From NCBI RefSeq assembly GCF_900604485.1, contig NZ_UWOP01000001.1, forward strand, positions 729,501-793,500: a stretch of 64,000 bases of DNA, written 5' to 3'. The stretch comes from Enterococcus mediterraneensis (GTDB taxonomy: Bacteria; Bacillota; Bacilli; Lactobacillales; Enterococcaceae). The notes below the pieces were generated by a model. The model ran no database searches. It worked only from the letters and a program-made list of their open reading frames with translations, and was not told the DNA's origin. The position numbers and the translations under genes are program-made. Shown piece after piece: positions 48,390-57,905 of this stretch (position 1 is its first letter; every line of letters begins with the position of its first letter).

Positions 48390-50548
48390 TAGTGCTCACT
48401 CCCTTTTACCATCTGCACAAACGGCTGATGGTTTTCTTGCGCTTTAGGTCTGCGACATATTGCAAAAATCATAACCAACAACAAAATAACTGCAAAGATC
48501 GTTCCGATAGAGAGTTCTCCACCTTCAAAAATGACATGTCCGAATTGATAAAGCAGAAAACTCACGCCATATGCCAATCCGCATTGATAACCGATCGCCA
48601 GCCACGTCCATTTTTTATTTGCCATTTCGCGATGGATCGCACCGATCGCAGCAAAACACGGCGCACATAATAAATTGAAGGCTAAGAAGGAGTAGGCAGC
48701 TGCCGCTGTAAAGTGCATGTGCATCTGTCCCCAGATCTCCACGCCATTTTCAGAGACTTCCGGGATTTGACCATACAACACGCCCAATGTTCCGATGACA
48801 TTTTCTTTTGCTACCAATCCTGTTAATGTCGCGACGGTTCCTTGCCAATGTCCCCAGCCAAGAGGTGCGAAGATTGGCGCGATCACTTGCCCCAAACGAG
48901 CAAGGATACTCTCGTTCGCTTCTGCCGGACGCAATAAGAAATCAAAACTTGACGCAAACCAGATCAAAATGCTTGATACAAAAATGATCGTTCCCGCTTT
49001 TTTAACGAAAGACCAGCCGCGATCAAAGGTTTGGTGTCCAACATTTTTCAGTTGCGGCAAATGATAGGCTGGCAACTCCATAATAAATGGAGCCGGATCA
49101 CTAGAAAACAAACGCGTTTTTTTCAATGCGATCCCAGATAAGACGATCGCTGTGATCCCTAAAAAGTAGGCGGAAGGAGCTACCCAACTGCTGTTTGGAA
49201 AAAAGGCGCCGGCGATCAGCGCAATAATCGGCAATTTCGCCGAACAGGGCATGAAGGTCGTGACCATGACCGTCAAACGGCGGTCTTTTTCATTTTCGAT
49301 GGTCCGGCTGGCCATAACTCCCGGCACACCGCAACCTGTCGCGATCAGCATGGGGATAAATGATTTTCCGGACAATCCAAATTTTCTAAACAAACGATCC
49401 ATGACAAATGCGATCCGTGCCATGTAGCCGCAATCTTCTAATAAAGACAAACAGAAAAACAACACGACGATTTGCGGCAGAAAACCTAATACGGCGCCGA
49501 CACCGGATAAGATCCCGTTTAAGATCAACTGCTGCATCCATTCCGCCACGTGCCAGCTGATCAATGTCTGCTGTGTCCACTCAGGAACGATCGAACCAAA
49601 TAAAACATCATTGAGCCAATCACTACCCATCGTTCCGATAGTTTGGATCGACAAGTAGTAGATCCCCCACATGATCAACGCAAAAATCGGTAAAGCAAAA
49701 AAACGATGCGTGACTATTTGATCGATCTTGTCGCTGGCACTCAGGCTCCACTCTTTATCATTCGTCGCACAAAGCGCCACCAAACGCGCGATGAATTCAT
49801 AGCGTTCATTGATCAAGATTGCTTCACTAGTATCGTTGAAGATCTGTTCAGTGATTGCAATGATCTCCGCGATCTCTTTTTGCTGGATTTTTGAAAGATC
49901 GACTTGCTGATTAACCACCGGATCTTGTTCAAATAGTTTTACCGCAAACCAGCGCGCTTGTTTCTGGGGCACAGTATTTCCTAAGATATCCATAATTTCA
50001 CCAAGTGCCGCTTCTAGACGCGGATCGTAAGTAGGATATGCAGTTTCTGGCGGAAATTTTTCAGCAGCGTGCAGGCTGTGGCGGATCAATTCATCCAGAC
50101 CTTGTTTTTTCAAGGCGCTCATACCTACCACATCGGTCTGCAAGCCGTAAGCTAATTTTTCAAGATTGATCCGTTTACCGCTTTTTTTGACCACATCCAT
50201 CATATTTACGCCCACCACGACCGGTACGCCGATCTCCAATAGCTGTGTAGTGAGATACAGATTTCGTTCCAAGTTACTGCCATCGATGATATTCATGATG
50301 ACATGCGGCTGTTCATTCAGCAGATAATCACGAGCTACGATTTCTTCAGGGGTATATGGAGAAAGAGAATAGATTCCCGGCAGATCTTGAATGATCACAG
50401 ATTTGTTTTTGCGCAGTGCGCCGGATTTTCGTTCCACCGTAACCCCAGGCCAGTTGCCAACAGACTGCAAAGAGCCTGTCAGCTGGTTGAATGTGCTTGT
50501 TTTTCCGCTGTTGGGATTGCCAGCTAAAGCTAAATAGGTCTCTTGCAT
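48389..50548 (-). CDS. feoB: Ferrous iron transporter FeoB
   Basis: 719 residues. G domain: GNPNSGKTSTFN (P-loop), NWPGVTVERK, DLPGIYSL, and VGVNMMD (as NxxD); then a helical spacer and the membrane part with Gate motifs (GCGVPGVMASRTIENEKDRR, FMPCSAKLPI). Imports Fe2+ using GTP. 1 nt after feoA. Confidence 0.97.
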   Translation of the reverse strand: MQETYLALAGNPNSGKTSTFNQLTGSLQSVGNWPGVTVERKSGALRKNKSVIIQDLPGIYSLSPYTPEEIVARDYLLNEQPHVIMNIIDGSNLERNLYLTTQLLEIGVPVVVGVNMMDVVKKSGKRINLEKLAYGLQTDVVGMSALKKQGLDELIRHSLHAAEKFPPETAYPTYDPRLEAALGEIMDILGNTVPQKQARWFAVKLFEQDPVVNQQVDLSKIQQKEIAEIIAITEQIFNDTSEAILINERYEFIARLVALCATNDKEWSLSASDKIDQIVTHRFFALPIFALIMWGIYYLSIQTIGTMGSDWLNDVLFGSIVPEWTQQTLISWHVAEWMQQLILNGILSGVGAVLGFLPQIVVLFFCLSLLEDCGYMARIAFVMDRLFRKFGLSGKSFIPMLIATGCGVPGVMASRTIENEKDRRLTVMVTTFMPCSAKLPIIALIAGAFFPNSSWVAPSAYFLGITAIVLSGIALKKTRLFSSDPAPFIMELPAYHLPQLKNVGHQTFDRGWSFVKKAGTIIFVSSILIWFASSFDFLLRPAEANESILARLGQVIAPIFAPLGWGHWQGTVATLTGLVAKENVIGTLGVLYGQIPEVSENGVEIWGQMHMHFTAAAAYSFLAFNLLCAPCFAAIGAIHREMANKKWTWLAIGYQCGLAYGVSFLLYQFGHVIFEGGELSIGTIFAVILLLVMIFAICRRPKAQENHQPFVQMVKGSEH

Positions 50549-50549
50549 G

Positions 50550-51014
50550 TTACGACTCCTTCTCTACTAAAATATAGGCTGCCTCGTTTTTACGAAGTGT
50601 TAGTTCGTACCCCCGCACATTGATCTCGATAGGGTCTCCTAAAGGCGCGCGTTTACGAACTTGGATATGAACATTTTTGGTAAGTCCCATGTCCATCAAT
50701 CGACGCTTCACAGCCCCTTCTCCATGGATCCCTACCACATGTGCACTCTCGCCTACTTTTAACTGATCCAGCGGCAACCATTCACCGCTTTTAGCCGCTT
50801 CTTCCACTTCAATATTTTCTAAAACCTGCTGATCTAATGCCAAACGACTATTATGTAGAAGAACAATGCTGTTGTTCCCTGATTTCTGCAATAAAACGAT
50901 CTTACTATCAGAAACTAATCCCAAGTTTTTCAAATGCAATTGCGTTTCTGGAACTGTATGTACTTCTTTTACTTGATATACTCTATGGATAAGCGCTTCA
51001 CTTAATTTTATCAT
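50550..51014 (-). CDS. feoA: Tandem FeoA-domain protein
   Basis: 154 residues from the ATG at 51014, six nt after GGAGGG. Two SH3-like FeoA domains in one chain. The first (about 10-75) is divergent; the second (about 82-152) has GESAHVVGIHGEGAVKRRLMDMGLTKN and GDPIEINVRGYELTLRKNEA. Most FeoA proteins are about 75-80 residues with one domain. Supports FeoB activity. Preceded by a Fur-type box. Confidence 0.9.
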   Translation of the reverse strand: MIKLSEALIHRVYQVKEVHTVPETQLHLKNLGLVSDSKIVLLQKSGNNSIVLLHNSRLALDQQVLENIEVEEAAKSGEWLPLDQLKVGESAHVVGIHGEGAVKRRLMDMGLTKNVHIQVRKRAPLGDPIEINVRGYELTLRKNEAAYILVEKES

Positions 51015-51055
51015 CACATTCCCTCCAAGGAATTTGTGTTGTTATATACAATTGG

Positions 51056-51074
51056 AATTGAGAATCATTCTCGG
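51056..51074 (-). promoter_or_regulatory. Fur-type iron box upstream of feoA
   Basis: TTGAGAATCATTCTCGG contains the palindrome GAGAATCATTCTC, close to the Fur consensus. 42 nt before the feoA start; iron-bound Fur should repress feoAB. Confidence 0.8.
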
Positions 51075-51279
51075 TTAAAGATTACTTTCTTTCCTGCTAA
51101 AAGTCAATCTGATTTCAAATATTGTTCGTATATTCACATGGAAAATTTAATTTCACTTTTTTAACCAGTTTTTTTATACAATCAGTTGTTTAATCTAAAA
51201 GCAATCGAGAAAAATCAAGAATTTTTCCTGAGCGTTACTTGCATAAAAACACAAAGTTTAGTATGTGTCAATTTCACAA

Positions 51280-51295
51280 ACACTAGATATAGTGT
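51280..51295. promoter_or_regulatory. NrdR box upstream of nrdH
   Basis: ACACTAGATATAGTGT is a perfect 16-nt palindrome matching the NrdR consensus ACACWATATMTWGTGT at nearly every position. A weaker half-matching site lies about 27 nt upstream (51253-51268). NrdR-ATP/dATP represses ribonucleotide reductase genes through paired boxes. Confidence 0.78.
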
Positions 51296-51365
51296 TTAAT
51301 TATTGACTTTTATCTGTCGTAGCTTATACTAGATTTATAGCAAAAATCTTGAAGGAGGTCTCGTA

Positions 51366-51590
51366 ATGAATATTACCGTATTTTCAAAAAATAACTGTAT
51401 GCAATGCAAAATGACCAAACGTTTCTTAAACGATAACAACATCACTTTCCGTGAAGTGAATATTGATGAACAGCCTGAAGCGATCAGTCAATTAAAAGAA
51501 CAAGGTTTTCAAACCGTTCCTGTGGTCACTACCGACTCACAAACGATCATCGGTTTCCGTCCAGATCAATTACGACAATTAGCTTCCTAG
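51366..51590 (+). CDS. nrdH: Glutaredoxin-like NrdH
   Basis: 74 residues. CMQC active-site pair at 12-15, then VPVV and the thioredoxin-reductase-binding pattern FRPDQL. Reduces the class Ib ribonucleotide reductase. ATG behind GAAGGAGG. Followed directly by nrdE, without an nrdI between. Confidence 0.94.
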   Translation: MNITVFSKNNCMQCKMTKRFLNDNNITFREVNIDEQPEAISQLKEQGFQTVPVVTTDSQTIIGFRPDQLRQLAS

Positions 51591-51692
51591 TCTATCGACT
51601 ATTAATTTACAACATACTTGGATTTGTCAGCCTAGAAGCCTACAAATCCTTTTTTTAATCGTTCAAACTACGTAAAGAAAGTGGGCAGTGCC

Positions 51693-53855
51693 ATGAGCTT
51701 AAAAAAAATAGCTTCAGATGTGAGTTATTTCAAATTAAATAATGAGATCAACCGTCCAGTCAATGGACAGATTCCTTTAAATAAAGACAAAGAGGCTTTA
51801 GAAGCCTTTTTTATTGAAAATGTCGAACCCAATACAATGAAGTTTTCTTCTATCAAAGAGAAGATCGACTATCTTGTAGCAAACGACTATTTAGAAACTG
51901 AATTTTTGGCGAAGTATTCCAATGAATTTATTGAAAAATTATACCAATTTCTTGCTGAGCAGAATTTCCGTTTCAAGTCATTTATGGCCGCTTATAAATT
52001 CTATTCACAATATGCGTTGAAAACCAATGATGGAACAGCGTATTTAGAGACTTATGAAGATCGTGTCGCCTTCAATGCGCTTTACTTTGCAGATGGTGAT
52101 GAACAATTGGCGCTGGATCTGGCAGATGAAATGATCCACCAACGTTACCAACCAGCAACCCCTTCTTTCTTGAACGCCGGCAGAAAACGCCGCGGGGAAT
52201 TGGTCTCTTGTTTCTTGATCCAAATCACTGATGACATGAACTCGATCGGACGCGGCATCAACTCTGCGCTGCAATTATCTCGTATCGGCGGCGGTGTAGG
52301 GATCACATTGTCCAACTTGCGGGAAGCCGGAGCCCCTATCAAAGGATATGAAGGTGCCGCAAGCGGTGTGATGCCTGTCATGAAATTATTCGAAGACAGC
52401 TTCAGCTACTCGAACCAATTAGGCCAACGTCAAGGTGCCGGTGTGGTCTATCTGAATGTCTTCCACCCAGATATCATCAACTTTTTATCCGCGAAAAAAG
52501 AAAATGCCGATGAAAAGATCCGGGTAAAAACTTTGTCATTAGGCGTATTGGTTCCTGACAAATTTTACGAATTGACTCGTAACAATGAAGAAATGTATCT
52601 TTTCAGTCCTTACAGTGTCGAAAAAGAATACGGTGTGCCTTTCTCTTATATCGACATCACAAAAGAATACGACAATCTCGTAGCTAATCCGAAGATCCGC
52701 AAAACCAAGATCAAAGCCCGTGATTTAGAAAACGAGATCTCAAAATTACAACAAGAATCTGGTTATCCTTATATCATCAACATCGATACCGCTAACCGTG
52801 CAAATCCAATCGATGGCAAGATCATCATGAGCAACTTGTGTTCAGAGATCCTGCAAGTCCAAGAACCTTCCTTGATCAACGGAAAACAAGAATATGAAGT
52901 AATGGGAACAGATATTTCTTGTAACTTGGGATCTACTAATATCGTCAACTTGATGGACAGTCCTGATTTCGGAAAATCCGTGCGGTCAATGACCCGGGCG
53001 TTGACGTTTGTTACCGACGCTTCTGAAATCGATGTGGTACCTTCTATCCAACACGGCAACAAATTGGCTCATACGATCGGTTTAGGTGCGATGGGGTTGC
53101 ATACTTTCTTTGCGAAAAATCATATGGAATACGGTTCGCCGGAATCTCTTGAATTTACTGATCTGTATTTCATGTTGTTGAATTACTGGACTTTGGTGGA
53201 AAGCAACGCGATCGCGCGGGAACGCCAAACCGTCTTCCATAACTTTGAAAAATCAGCTTACGCAGACGGCAGCTATTTTGACGAATACATCACCGGCAAA
53301 TATCAGCCTAAATCTGAACAGTTGAAAGAAATCTTTAAAGATATCTTTATCCCAAGCGCAGAAGACTGGAAAAATCTGAAAGCCGCTATCCAAAAAGACG
53401 GCTTGTACCATCAAAATCGTTTAGCCGTAGCGCCAAACGGATCGATCTCTTATATCAATGACACCAGTGCCAGCCTGCACCCTATCACACGGATGATCGA
53501 AGAACGTCAAGAAAAGAAAATCGGCAAGATCTATTATCCTGCTCCTTATCTTTCAAATGATACGATCCCTTATTACAAATCCGCTTATGATATGGATATG
53601 CGTAAAGTGATCGATGTCTACGCTACTGCACAAAAACACATTGACCAAGGAATGAGCTTGACCTTGTTTATGCGTTCAGAGATCCCAGCCGGTTTGTATG
53701 AATGGAAAACCACTAACAAACAAACGACTCGCGACCTGAACATTCTCCGTCACTACGCATTCCATAAAGGCGTCAAATCGATTTATTACGTACGGACCTT
53801 TACTGATGATGCCGAAGAGATCGGTAGCAATCAATGCGAAAGCTGTGTGATCTAA
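51693..53855 (+). CDS. nrdE: Class Ib ribonucleotide reductase large subunit NrdE
   Basis: 720 residues from the ATG at 51693; a GTG four codons upstream overlaps the ribosome site. TPSFLNAG, VSCFLIQ (active-site Cys), NLCSEILQ, APNGSISYINDTSASLHP and the terminal redox pair NQCESCVI. Lacks the long ATP cone, typical of Ib. Converts ribonucleoside diphosphates to deoxy forms with NrdF. Confidence 0.97.
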   Translation: MSLKKIASDVSYFKLNNEINRPVNGQIPLNKDKEALEAFFIENVEPNTMKFSSIKEKIDYLVANDYLETEFLAKYSNEFIEKLYQFLAEQNFRFKSFMAAYKFYSQYALKTNDGTAYLETYEDRVAFNALYFADGDEQLALDLADEMIHQRYQPATPSFLNAGRKRRGELVSCFLIQITDDMNSIGRGINSALQLSRIGGGVGITLSNLREAGAPIKGYEGAASGVMPVMKLFEDSFSYSNQLGQRQGAGVVYLNVFHPDIINFLSAKKENADEKIRVKTLSLGVLVPDKFYELTRNNEEMYLFSPYSVEKEYGVPFSYIDITKEYDNLVANPKIRKTKIKARDLENEISKLQQESGYPYIINIDTANRANPIDGKIIMSNLCSEILQVQEPSLINGKQEYEVMGTDISCNLGSTNIVNLMDSPDFGKSVRSMTRALTFVTDASEIDVVPSIQHGNKLAHTIGLGAMGLHTFFAKNHMEYGSPESLEFTDLYFMLLNYWTLVESNAIARERQTVFHNFEKSAYADGSYFDEYITGKYQPKSEQLKEIFKDIFIPSAEDWKNLKAAIQKDGLYHQNRLAVAPNGSISYINDTSASLHPITRMIEERQEKKIGKIYYPAPYLSNDTIPYYKSAYDMDMRKVIDVYATAQKHIDQGMSLTLFMRSEIPAGLYEWKTTNKQTTRDLNILRHYAFHKGVKSIYYVRTFTDDAEEIGSNQCESCVI

Positions 53856-53873
53856 TTGACTGGAGGAAAAGAA

Positions 53874-54839
53874 ATGGCAACTTATTACGAAGCGATCAAC
53901 TGGAATGAGATCGAAGACATTATCGATAAATCCACATGGGAAAAACTGACAGAACAATTTTGGCTGGATACTCGTATCCCCCTTTCTAACGATTTGGACG
54001 ACTGGCGGACATTGTCAGAGTTAGAAAAAATCACCGTAGGACACGTTTTCGGCGGATTGACACTACTAGATACGGTCCAATCAGAAAGCGGGATGGATCA
54101 ATTGCGTAAAGATGTGCGTACTCCACACGAGGAAGCCGTCTTGAACAATATCCAATTTATGGAATCTGTCCATGCGAAAAGTTATTCATCGATTTTCAGT
54201 ACCTTAAACAGCAAAGCTGAAATAGAAGAGATCTTTGAATGGACCAACACAAATCCTTTCTTGCAAAAGAAAGCTGAACGGATCAATGAGATCTATAAGA
54301 ACGGCTCTCCTTTAGAAAAGAAAATCGCCAGCGTGTTCTTGGAAACTTTCTTGTTCTACTCCGGTTTTTATACACCGTTGTATTATCTAGGAAACAACAA
54401 ATTGGCAAACGTTGCTGAGATCATCAAGCTGATCATTCGCGACGAATCCGTCCATGGCACCTATATCGGTTATAAATTCCAATTAGGCTTCAACGAACTT
54501 CCGGAAGCCGAACAAGAAAGCTTGAAGGAATGGATGTACGACCTTCTTTACGAATTGTATGAAAATGAAGAACGCTATACAGAAGAACTTTACGATGAGA
54601 TCGGTTGGACGGAAGAAGTCAAAACCTTCTTGCGTTACAACGCCAACAAAGCCTTGATGAACTTGGGTCAAGATCCATTGTTCCCAGATACCGCTAACGA
54701 CGTCAATCCGATCGTAATGAACGGTATCTCCACCGGTACCAGCAACCATGACTTCTTCTCCCAAGTCGGGAACGGTTATCTGCTGGGGACCGTTGAAGCC
54801 ATGAAGGATGATGATTATCTGATTGGTCTGGATGACTGA
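53874..54839 (+). CDS. nrdF: Class Ib ribonucleotide reductase small subunit NrdF
   Basis: 321 residues, ATG behind GGAGGAAAAGA. Carries the dimetal-Tyr cofactor: ligands in DTVQSE, NIQFMESVHAKSYSSIFSTL and IIRDESVHGTYIGY. Shares the operon with nrdH and nrdE. Activation of its Mn cofactor in this class needs the flavodoxin NrdI, which is not encoded in this window. Confidence 0.96.
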   Translation: MATYYEAINWNEIEDIIDKSTWEKLTEQFWLDTRIPLSNDLDDWRTLSELEKITVGHVFGGLTLLDTVQSESGMDQLRKDVRTPHEEAVLNNIQFMESVHAKSYSSIFSTLNSKAEIEEIFEWTNTNPFLQKKAERINEIYKNGSPLEKKIASVFLETFLFYSGFYTPLYYLGNNKLANVAEIIKLIIRDESVHGTYIGYKFQLGFNELPEAEQESLKEWMYDLLYELYENEERYTEELYDEIGWTEEVKTFLRYNANKALMNLGQDPLFPDTANDVNPIVMNGISTGTSNHDFFSQVGNGYLLGTVEAMKDDDYLIGLDD

Positions 54840-54866
54840 TTCGTTTTCTTAACTATCTATGACAAC

Positions 54867-54927
54867 AAACTATCTGAACATTCGTGAGCACTCGTTGCAG
54901 GACTCATGGGTGTCCGGATAGTTTTTT
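54867..54927 (+). terminator. Terminator after nrdF
   Basis: AAACTATC pairs with GATAGTTT at the base, with inner pairing, then six T. Confidence 0.7.
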
Positions 54928-54950
54928 ATTTACCTATTTTTCTCTGCTTT

Positions 54951-54979
54951 TTGACACTCTTTTTTTGGGGGCTTATAAG
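54951..54979 (+). promoter_or_regulatory. Promoter of the DUF92 gene
   Basis: TTGACA, 17-nt spacer, TATAAG. It lies inside the longer open frame, which argues that translation starts downstream at 55029. Confidence 0.72.
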
Positions 54980-55028
54980 GTTATATGCTACAATTTTAGT
55001 AATCGTAAGAAGCGGGAGGGATTTTGTG

Positions 55029-55847
55029 ATGATTATTTTGTATTCATTGTGTTTAGGGTTATTAGGCAGTACGATCGTTGCGTTTTTTGCCTATATTTTA
55101 CAAGCACTTACCTTATCTGGCTGCGTGGCGCTGATGATCGTCGGAGCCTTTGCGTTTACCTTTGCTCCTAGCGGCAGTTGGCTGCTTTTATTTTTATTTT
55201 TCGGCAGTTCCCTTTTGATCCATCGTTTAAAAAATCTCTCCAAAAAAATCCCCTCCCAACAATTAGACAACAGCGGTACAATCCGCAATGGTAAACAGGT
55301 TTTTGCTAACAGTACGCCTTTTTTATTGGCCTGTATCGCATATTTTTTTACAAAAGAAATGTATTGGCTGATCGCTTGCGGCAGTACGTTGGCTGGTGCC
55401 GCAGCTGATACGTGGTCTTCTGAAGTCGGGGCGCTGTCAAAAAAAGCACCAAGAAATATCTTGGATTTTCGACGAGAAAAACCAGGATCTTCCGGTGCAG
55501 TTTCGATATTAGGGACTTGGGCGGCAGTTTTTGCCAGTCTTCTGATAGCGGGAAGTTTTTATCTGTTGGTCCGTTTATTTCATCCTACGATCGTATCCGG
55601 CTATTTTTTCATATTGCCGCTTCTTTGCGGATTTTCTGACTCACTGATCGACAGTGTTTTAGGCGCGACGTTGCAAGCAAAATATCTGTGTATTGTTTGC
55701 GGAAAGAAAACAGAAAAACGAAACCATCATGGACAACCGGCTTTACTGGTCCACGGGTTTCGTTGGCTGACAAATGATGGCGTCAATTTTTTAAGCGGTC
55801 TTTTGACTTTGGCCCTTTCCATTATCTTGACCCTTTGGTTTTACTAA
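55029..55847 (+). CDS. DUF92 family membrane protein
   Basis: 272 residues from the ATG at 55029 (GGGAGGG 8 nt upstream); the frame is open back to 54906, but a promoter lies between. About six membrane segments. ANSTPFLLACIAY, LAGAAADTWSSEVG, GSSGAVSILGT and the final LTNDGVNFLSG are DUF92/TIGR00297 features. Resembles phytol/lipid kinase-like integral proteins; the function here is unknown. Confidence 0.87.
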   Translation: MIILYSLCLGLLGSTIVAFFAYILQALTLSGCVALMIVGAFAFTFAPSGSWLLLFLFFGSSLLIHRLKNLSKKIPSQQLDNSGTIRNGKQVFANSTPFLLACIAYFFTKEMYWLIACGSTLAGAAADTWSSEVGALSKKAPRNILDFRREKPGSSGAVSILGTWAAVFASLLIAGSFYLLVRLFHPTIVSGYFFILPLLCGFSDSLIDSVLGATLQAKYLCIVCGKKTEKRNHHGQPALLVHGFRWLTNDGVNFLSGLLTLALSIILTLWFY

Positions 55848-55873
55848 ATCCATCACCTGATCCCTTCATCGTG

Positions 55874-56590
55874 TTATGAAGATTGGATAGAGACTAAGCG
55901 GAGTTTTGTGATGTTTTTGTAGATGGATAATTCTTCGATCACTTCTGTATAGGTTAGATTATTGGGCAGATCAATCGTATAGATATTGGTGTAAATTCGA
56001 TGATCATCAATAAAATCTACATCGAAATTCACATCTTCGATAGCGATCCGGTTTTGTTCAAAATACTCTGTCAAGAATTCTTTGGTTTCTTCCCGATGAA
56101 TAAATTGGATCTCCAGCTTTTTGGTAGCAGGAACACGGATCACTTGATTGACGACTGTTAATGCGATAAAGATTCCGACAAAACTTGTAATGGCGATTCC
56201 ATAAAAGCCCATCCCGATTGCGATGCCTAATCCGGCGATCGCCCACAAGGAAGCTGCTGTTGTCAAACCAGTCACGGAGCGCTTCGTCACGATGATCGTT
56301 CCGGCACCAAGAAACCCTACACCGCTGACGACTTGTGCGATCAAACGCCCTTGATCGGAACTGATGACGCTGGCTAAATCGGGATTGTTCAACGCATCTC
56401 GCAACGAACTGCTGGCTATCTCTACTTGGATCAGTGCGATAACACACGCACCCATACAAACTAAAATATGTGTCCGCAATCCTGCCGGACGATTTTTATA
56501 TTCCCTCTCAAAACCGATGACACCGCCAAACAGCATGGCTAACCCCAAACGAATAAGGATCTCCGGTATCGATAAGACCATATCCACCAT
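55874..56590 (-). CDS. MgtC/SapB family protein
   Basis: 238 residues from the ATG at 56590, which is 7 nt after GGGAGGT. Membrane segments in the first 150 residues with RLGLAMLFGGVIGFEREYKNRPAGLRTHILVCMGA and GVGFLGAGTIIV, the MgtC/SapB signature, followed by a cytosolic ACT-like tail. Linked to Mg2+ limitation or acid survival in other bacteria. Convergent with the DUF92 gene. Confidence 0.92.
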   Translation of the reverse strand: MVDMVLSIPEILIRLGLAMLFGGVIGFEREYKNRPAGLRTHILVCMGACVIALIQVEIASSSLRDALNNPDLASVISSDQGRLIAQVVSGVGFLGAGTIIVTKRSVTGLTTAASLWAIAGLGIAIGMGFYGIAITSFVGIFIALTVVNQVIRVPATKKLEIQFIHREETKEFLTEYFEQNRIAIEDVNFDVDFIDDHRIYTNIYTIDLPNNLTYTEVIEELSIYKNITKLRLVSIQSS

Positions 56591-56651
56591 GTCTCGCACC
56601 TCCCGTACTTCAACTATACCATGGCTTTTGTGAATCTTTTTTAGGAATGCT

Positions 56652-56690
56652 CAAAAAACGGCGAAAGCTCCTGAAGCCTTCGCCGTTTAT
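56652..56690 (-). terminator. nagB terminator
   Basis: AAACGGCGAAggcTTC... pairs as AAACGGCGAA/TTCGCCGTTT with six T on the reverse strand, 28 nt after nagB. Confidence 0.82.
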
Positions 56691-56717
56691 CCATTTTTTC
56701 CAGTTAGGATGTATAAA

Positions 56718-57422
56718 TTACAATTTGCTTGCGGCTGCGTCGTCAACGATCACAACGACATCTGAATGATTTTGCAGCGCAGATGCTGGCAGATCAGTTG
56801 TTACTGGTCCGTCAACCATTCCTTTGATGGCATCAGCTTTTGCTTCGCCATAAGCCATCAAAATCATTTTTTTCCCTTTCAAAATCGATCCGATTCCCAT
56901 AGAGATCGCTTTTGTTGGCACGTCTTCGACTTTGTCAAAGAAACGTTTGTTAGCATTGATGGTTGATTCTGTTAATTGAACAACAGAAGTCAGTCCGTCT
57001 AATGGTGCTCCTGGTTCGTTGAAACCAATGTGTCCATTTTGACCGATTCCTAGAATTTGGATATCAACTGGATGCGCATCAATGATCTCATCATAATGTT
57101 TGCATTCTGCTTCTAAATCTTCTGCTTTGCCGTTTGGCACAAAAGTTTCTTTAAATGGTTTTTTATCGAATAATTGTATATTCATGAAATGACGGTAGCT
57201 TTGTTCGTCGTTTCCGCCTAGACCTACATATTCATCCAAGTTTACGGAAGTCATTTCTGAGAAATCCAGATCGCTTTCAGTCATTTCTTTGTATAAAGTG
57301 ACGGGCGTGCTGCCAGTTGCTAAGCCTAACGTTTTAATGCCGTCTGTTGCCATTGCTTCTTTGATCAATTCGAACGCTTTTTTTCCGCCTTCTTCAGCAT
57401 TTTTCACGCGAATAATTTCCAT
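56718..57422 (-). CDS. nagB: Glucosamine-6-phosphate deaminase NagB
   Basis: 234 residues from the ATG at 57422, the only start downstream of the promoter at 57460-57488. [26 protein letters not shown] with the catalytic Asp, [14 protein letters not shown] with His, and the TKAISMGIG stretch. Converts GlcN6P to Fru6P and ammonia. Short form lacking the allosteric tail of the E. coli enzyme. Single gene with a NagR-type operator. Confidence 0.96.
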   Translation of the reverse strand: MEIIRVKNAEEGGKKAFELIKEAMATDGIKTLGLATGSTPVTLYKEMTESDLDFSEMTSVNLDEYVGLGGNDEQSYRHFMNIQLFDKKPFKETFVPNGKAEDLEAECKHYDEIIDAHPVDIQILGIGQNGHIGFNEPGAPLDGLTSVVQLTESTINANKRFFDKVEDVPTKAISMGIGSILKGKKMILMAYGEAKADAIKGMVDGPVTTDLPASALQNHSDVVVIVDDAAASKL

Positions 57423-57459
57423 TTTCGAGCCCTCAGCTTTCTTTTTTTGGTATAGCCCA

Positions 57460-57488
57460 ATTATAGCACGACTTTTTTTCAGATGCAA
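57460..57488 (-). promoter_or_regulatory. nagB promoter
   Basis: Reverse strand TTGCAT, 17-nt spacer, TATAAT, about 30 nt before the ATG. Confidence 0.8.
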
Positions 57489-57490
57489 TA

Positions 57491-57504
57491 ATTGTCTAGA
57501 CCAT
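57491..57504. promoter_or_regulatory. NagR/YvoA-type (dre) operator
   Basis: ATTGTCTAGACCAT contains TGTCTAGACCA, one mismatch from the TGGTCTAGACCA palindrome bound by GntR-family NagR/DasR. It abuts the -35 box of nagB. The regulator gene is not in the window. Confidence 0.7.
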
Positions 57505-57570
57505 ATCTCAAATAACCAAAAAATTTTATGAAACAACGCATCCATTCCGCTTTGACTTATTCTGAAAACA

Positions 57571-57600
57571 ATAAAAACGGGACATCTCTGCCCCGTTTTG
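57571..57600 (-). terminator. csbD terminator
   Basis: AAAACGGG pairs with CCCGTTTT around a 10-nt loop, followed by TATTG on the reverse strand. Confidence 0.65.
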
Positions 57601-57609
57601 TTCGCTTAC

Positions 57610-57813
57610 TTAAATTCTATCACGATCGTTATCGTCGTGTTTGTCTAAAAAGTCGTTTGCTTTGTCTGAAACTTCATCAGCTTTTTTGGCAGCTTCATCT
57701 TTAGCTTCGCCATATTTTTGTTGAGCTTTACCTTTTAACTCTTCTGATTCGTCTCCAGTGATTTTACCTTTGATTTCTTTGAATTTGCCTTTGATTTTGT
57801 CTTCGTTTACCAT
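57610..57813 (-). CDS. CsbD family stress protein
   Basis: 67 residues, almost all charged. NEDKIKGKFKEIKGKITGDESEELKGKAQQKYGEAKDEA is the CsbD pattern. Small, soluble, usually induced by general stress; molecular role unknown. ATG behind AGGAGTGG. Confidence 0.9.
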   Translation of the reverse strand: MVNEDKIKGKFKEIKGKITGDESEELKGKAQQKYGEAKDEAAKKADEVSDKANDFLDKHDDNDRDRI

Positions 57814-57905
57814 AAATGATCCACTCCTTTATTTTGATTACATAAATAGCGTAACATCTACGGCAAAAAATGACCAATAATACGATTTTAATTTTATAAA
57901 AATGA

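Larger units (their letters stand above)
51015..51365. other. Divergent control region of feoAB and nrdHEF
   Basis: 350 nt without a gene. Contains the Fur-type box near feoA (51056-51074) and the NrdR box near nrdH (51280-51295). The middle is AT-rich with no structure that I can name. Confidence 0.6.

Noticed and set aside
54906-55028. N-terminal extension of the DUF92 protein
   Set aside because: A good promoter lies inside it and the only strong ribosome site is just before 55029.
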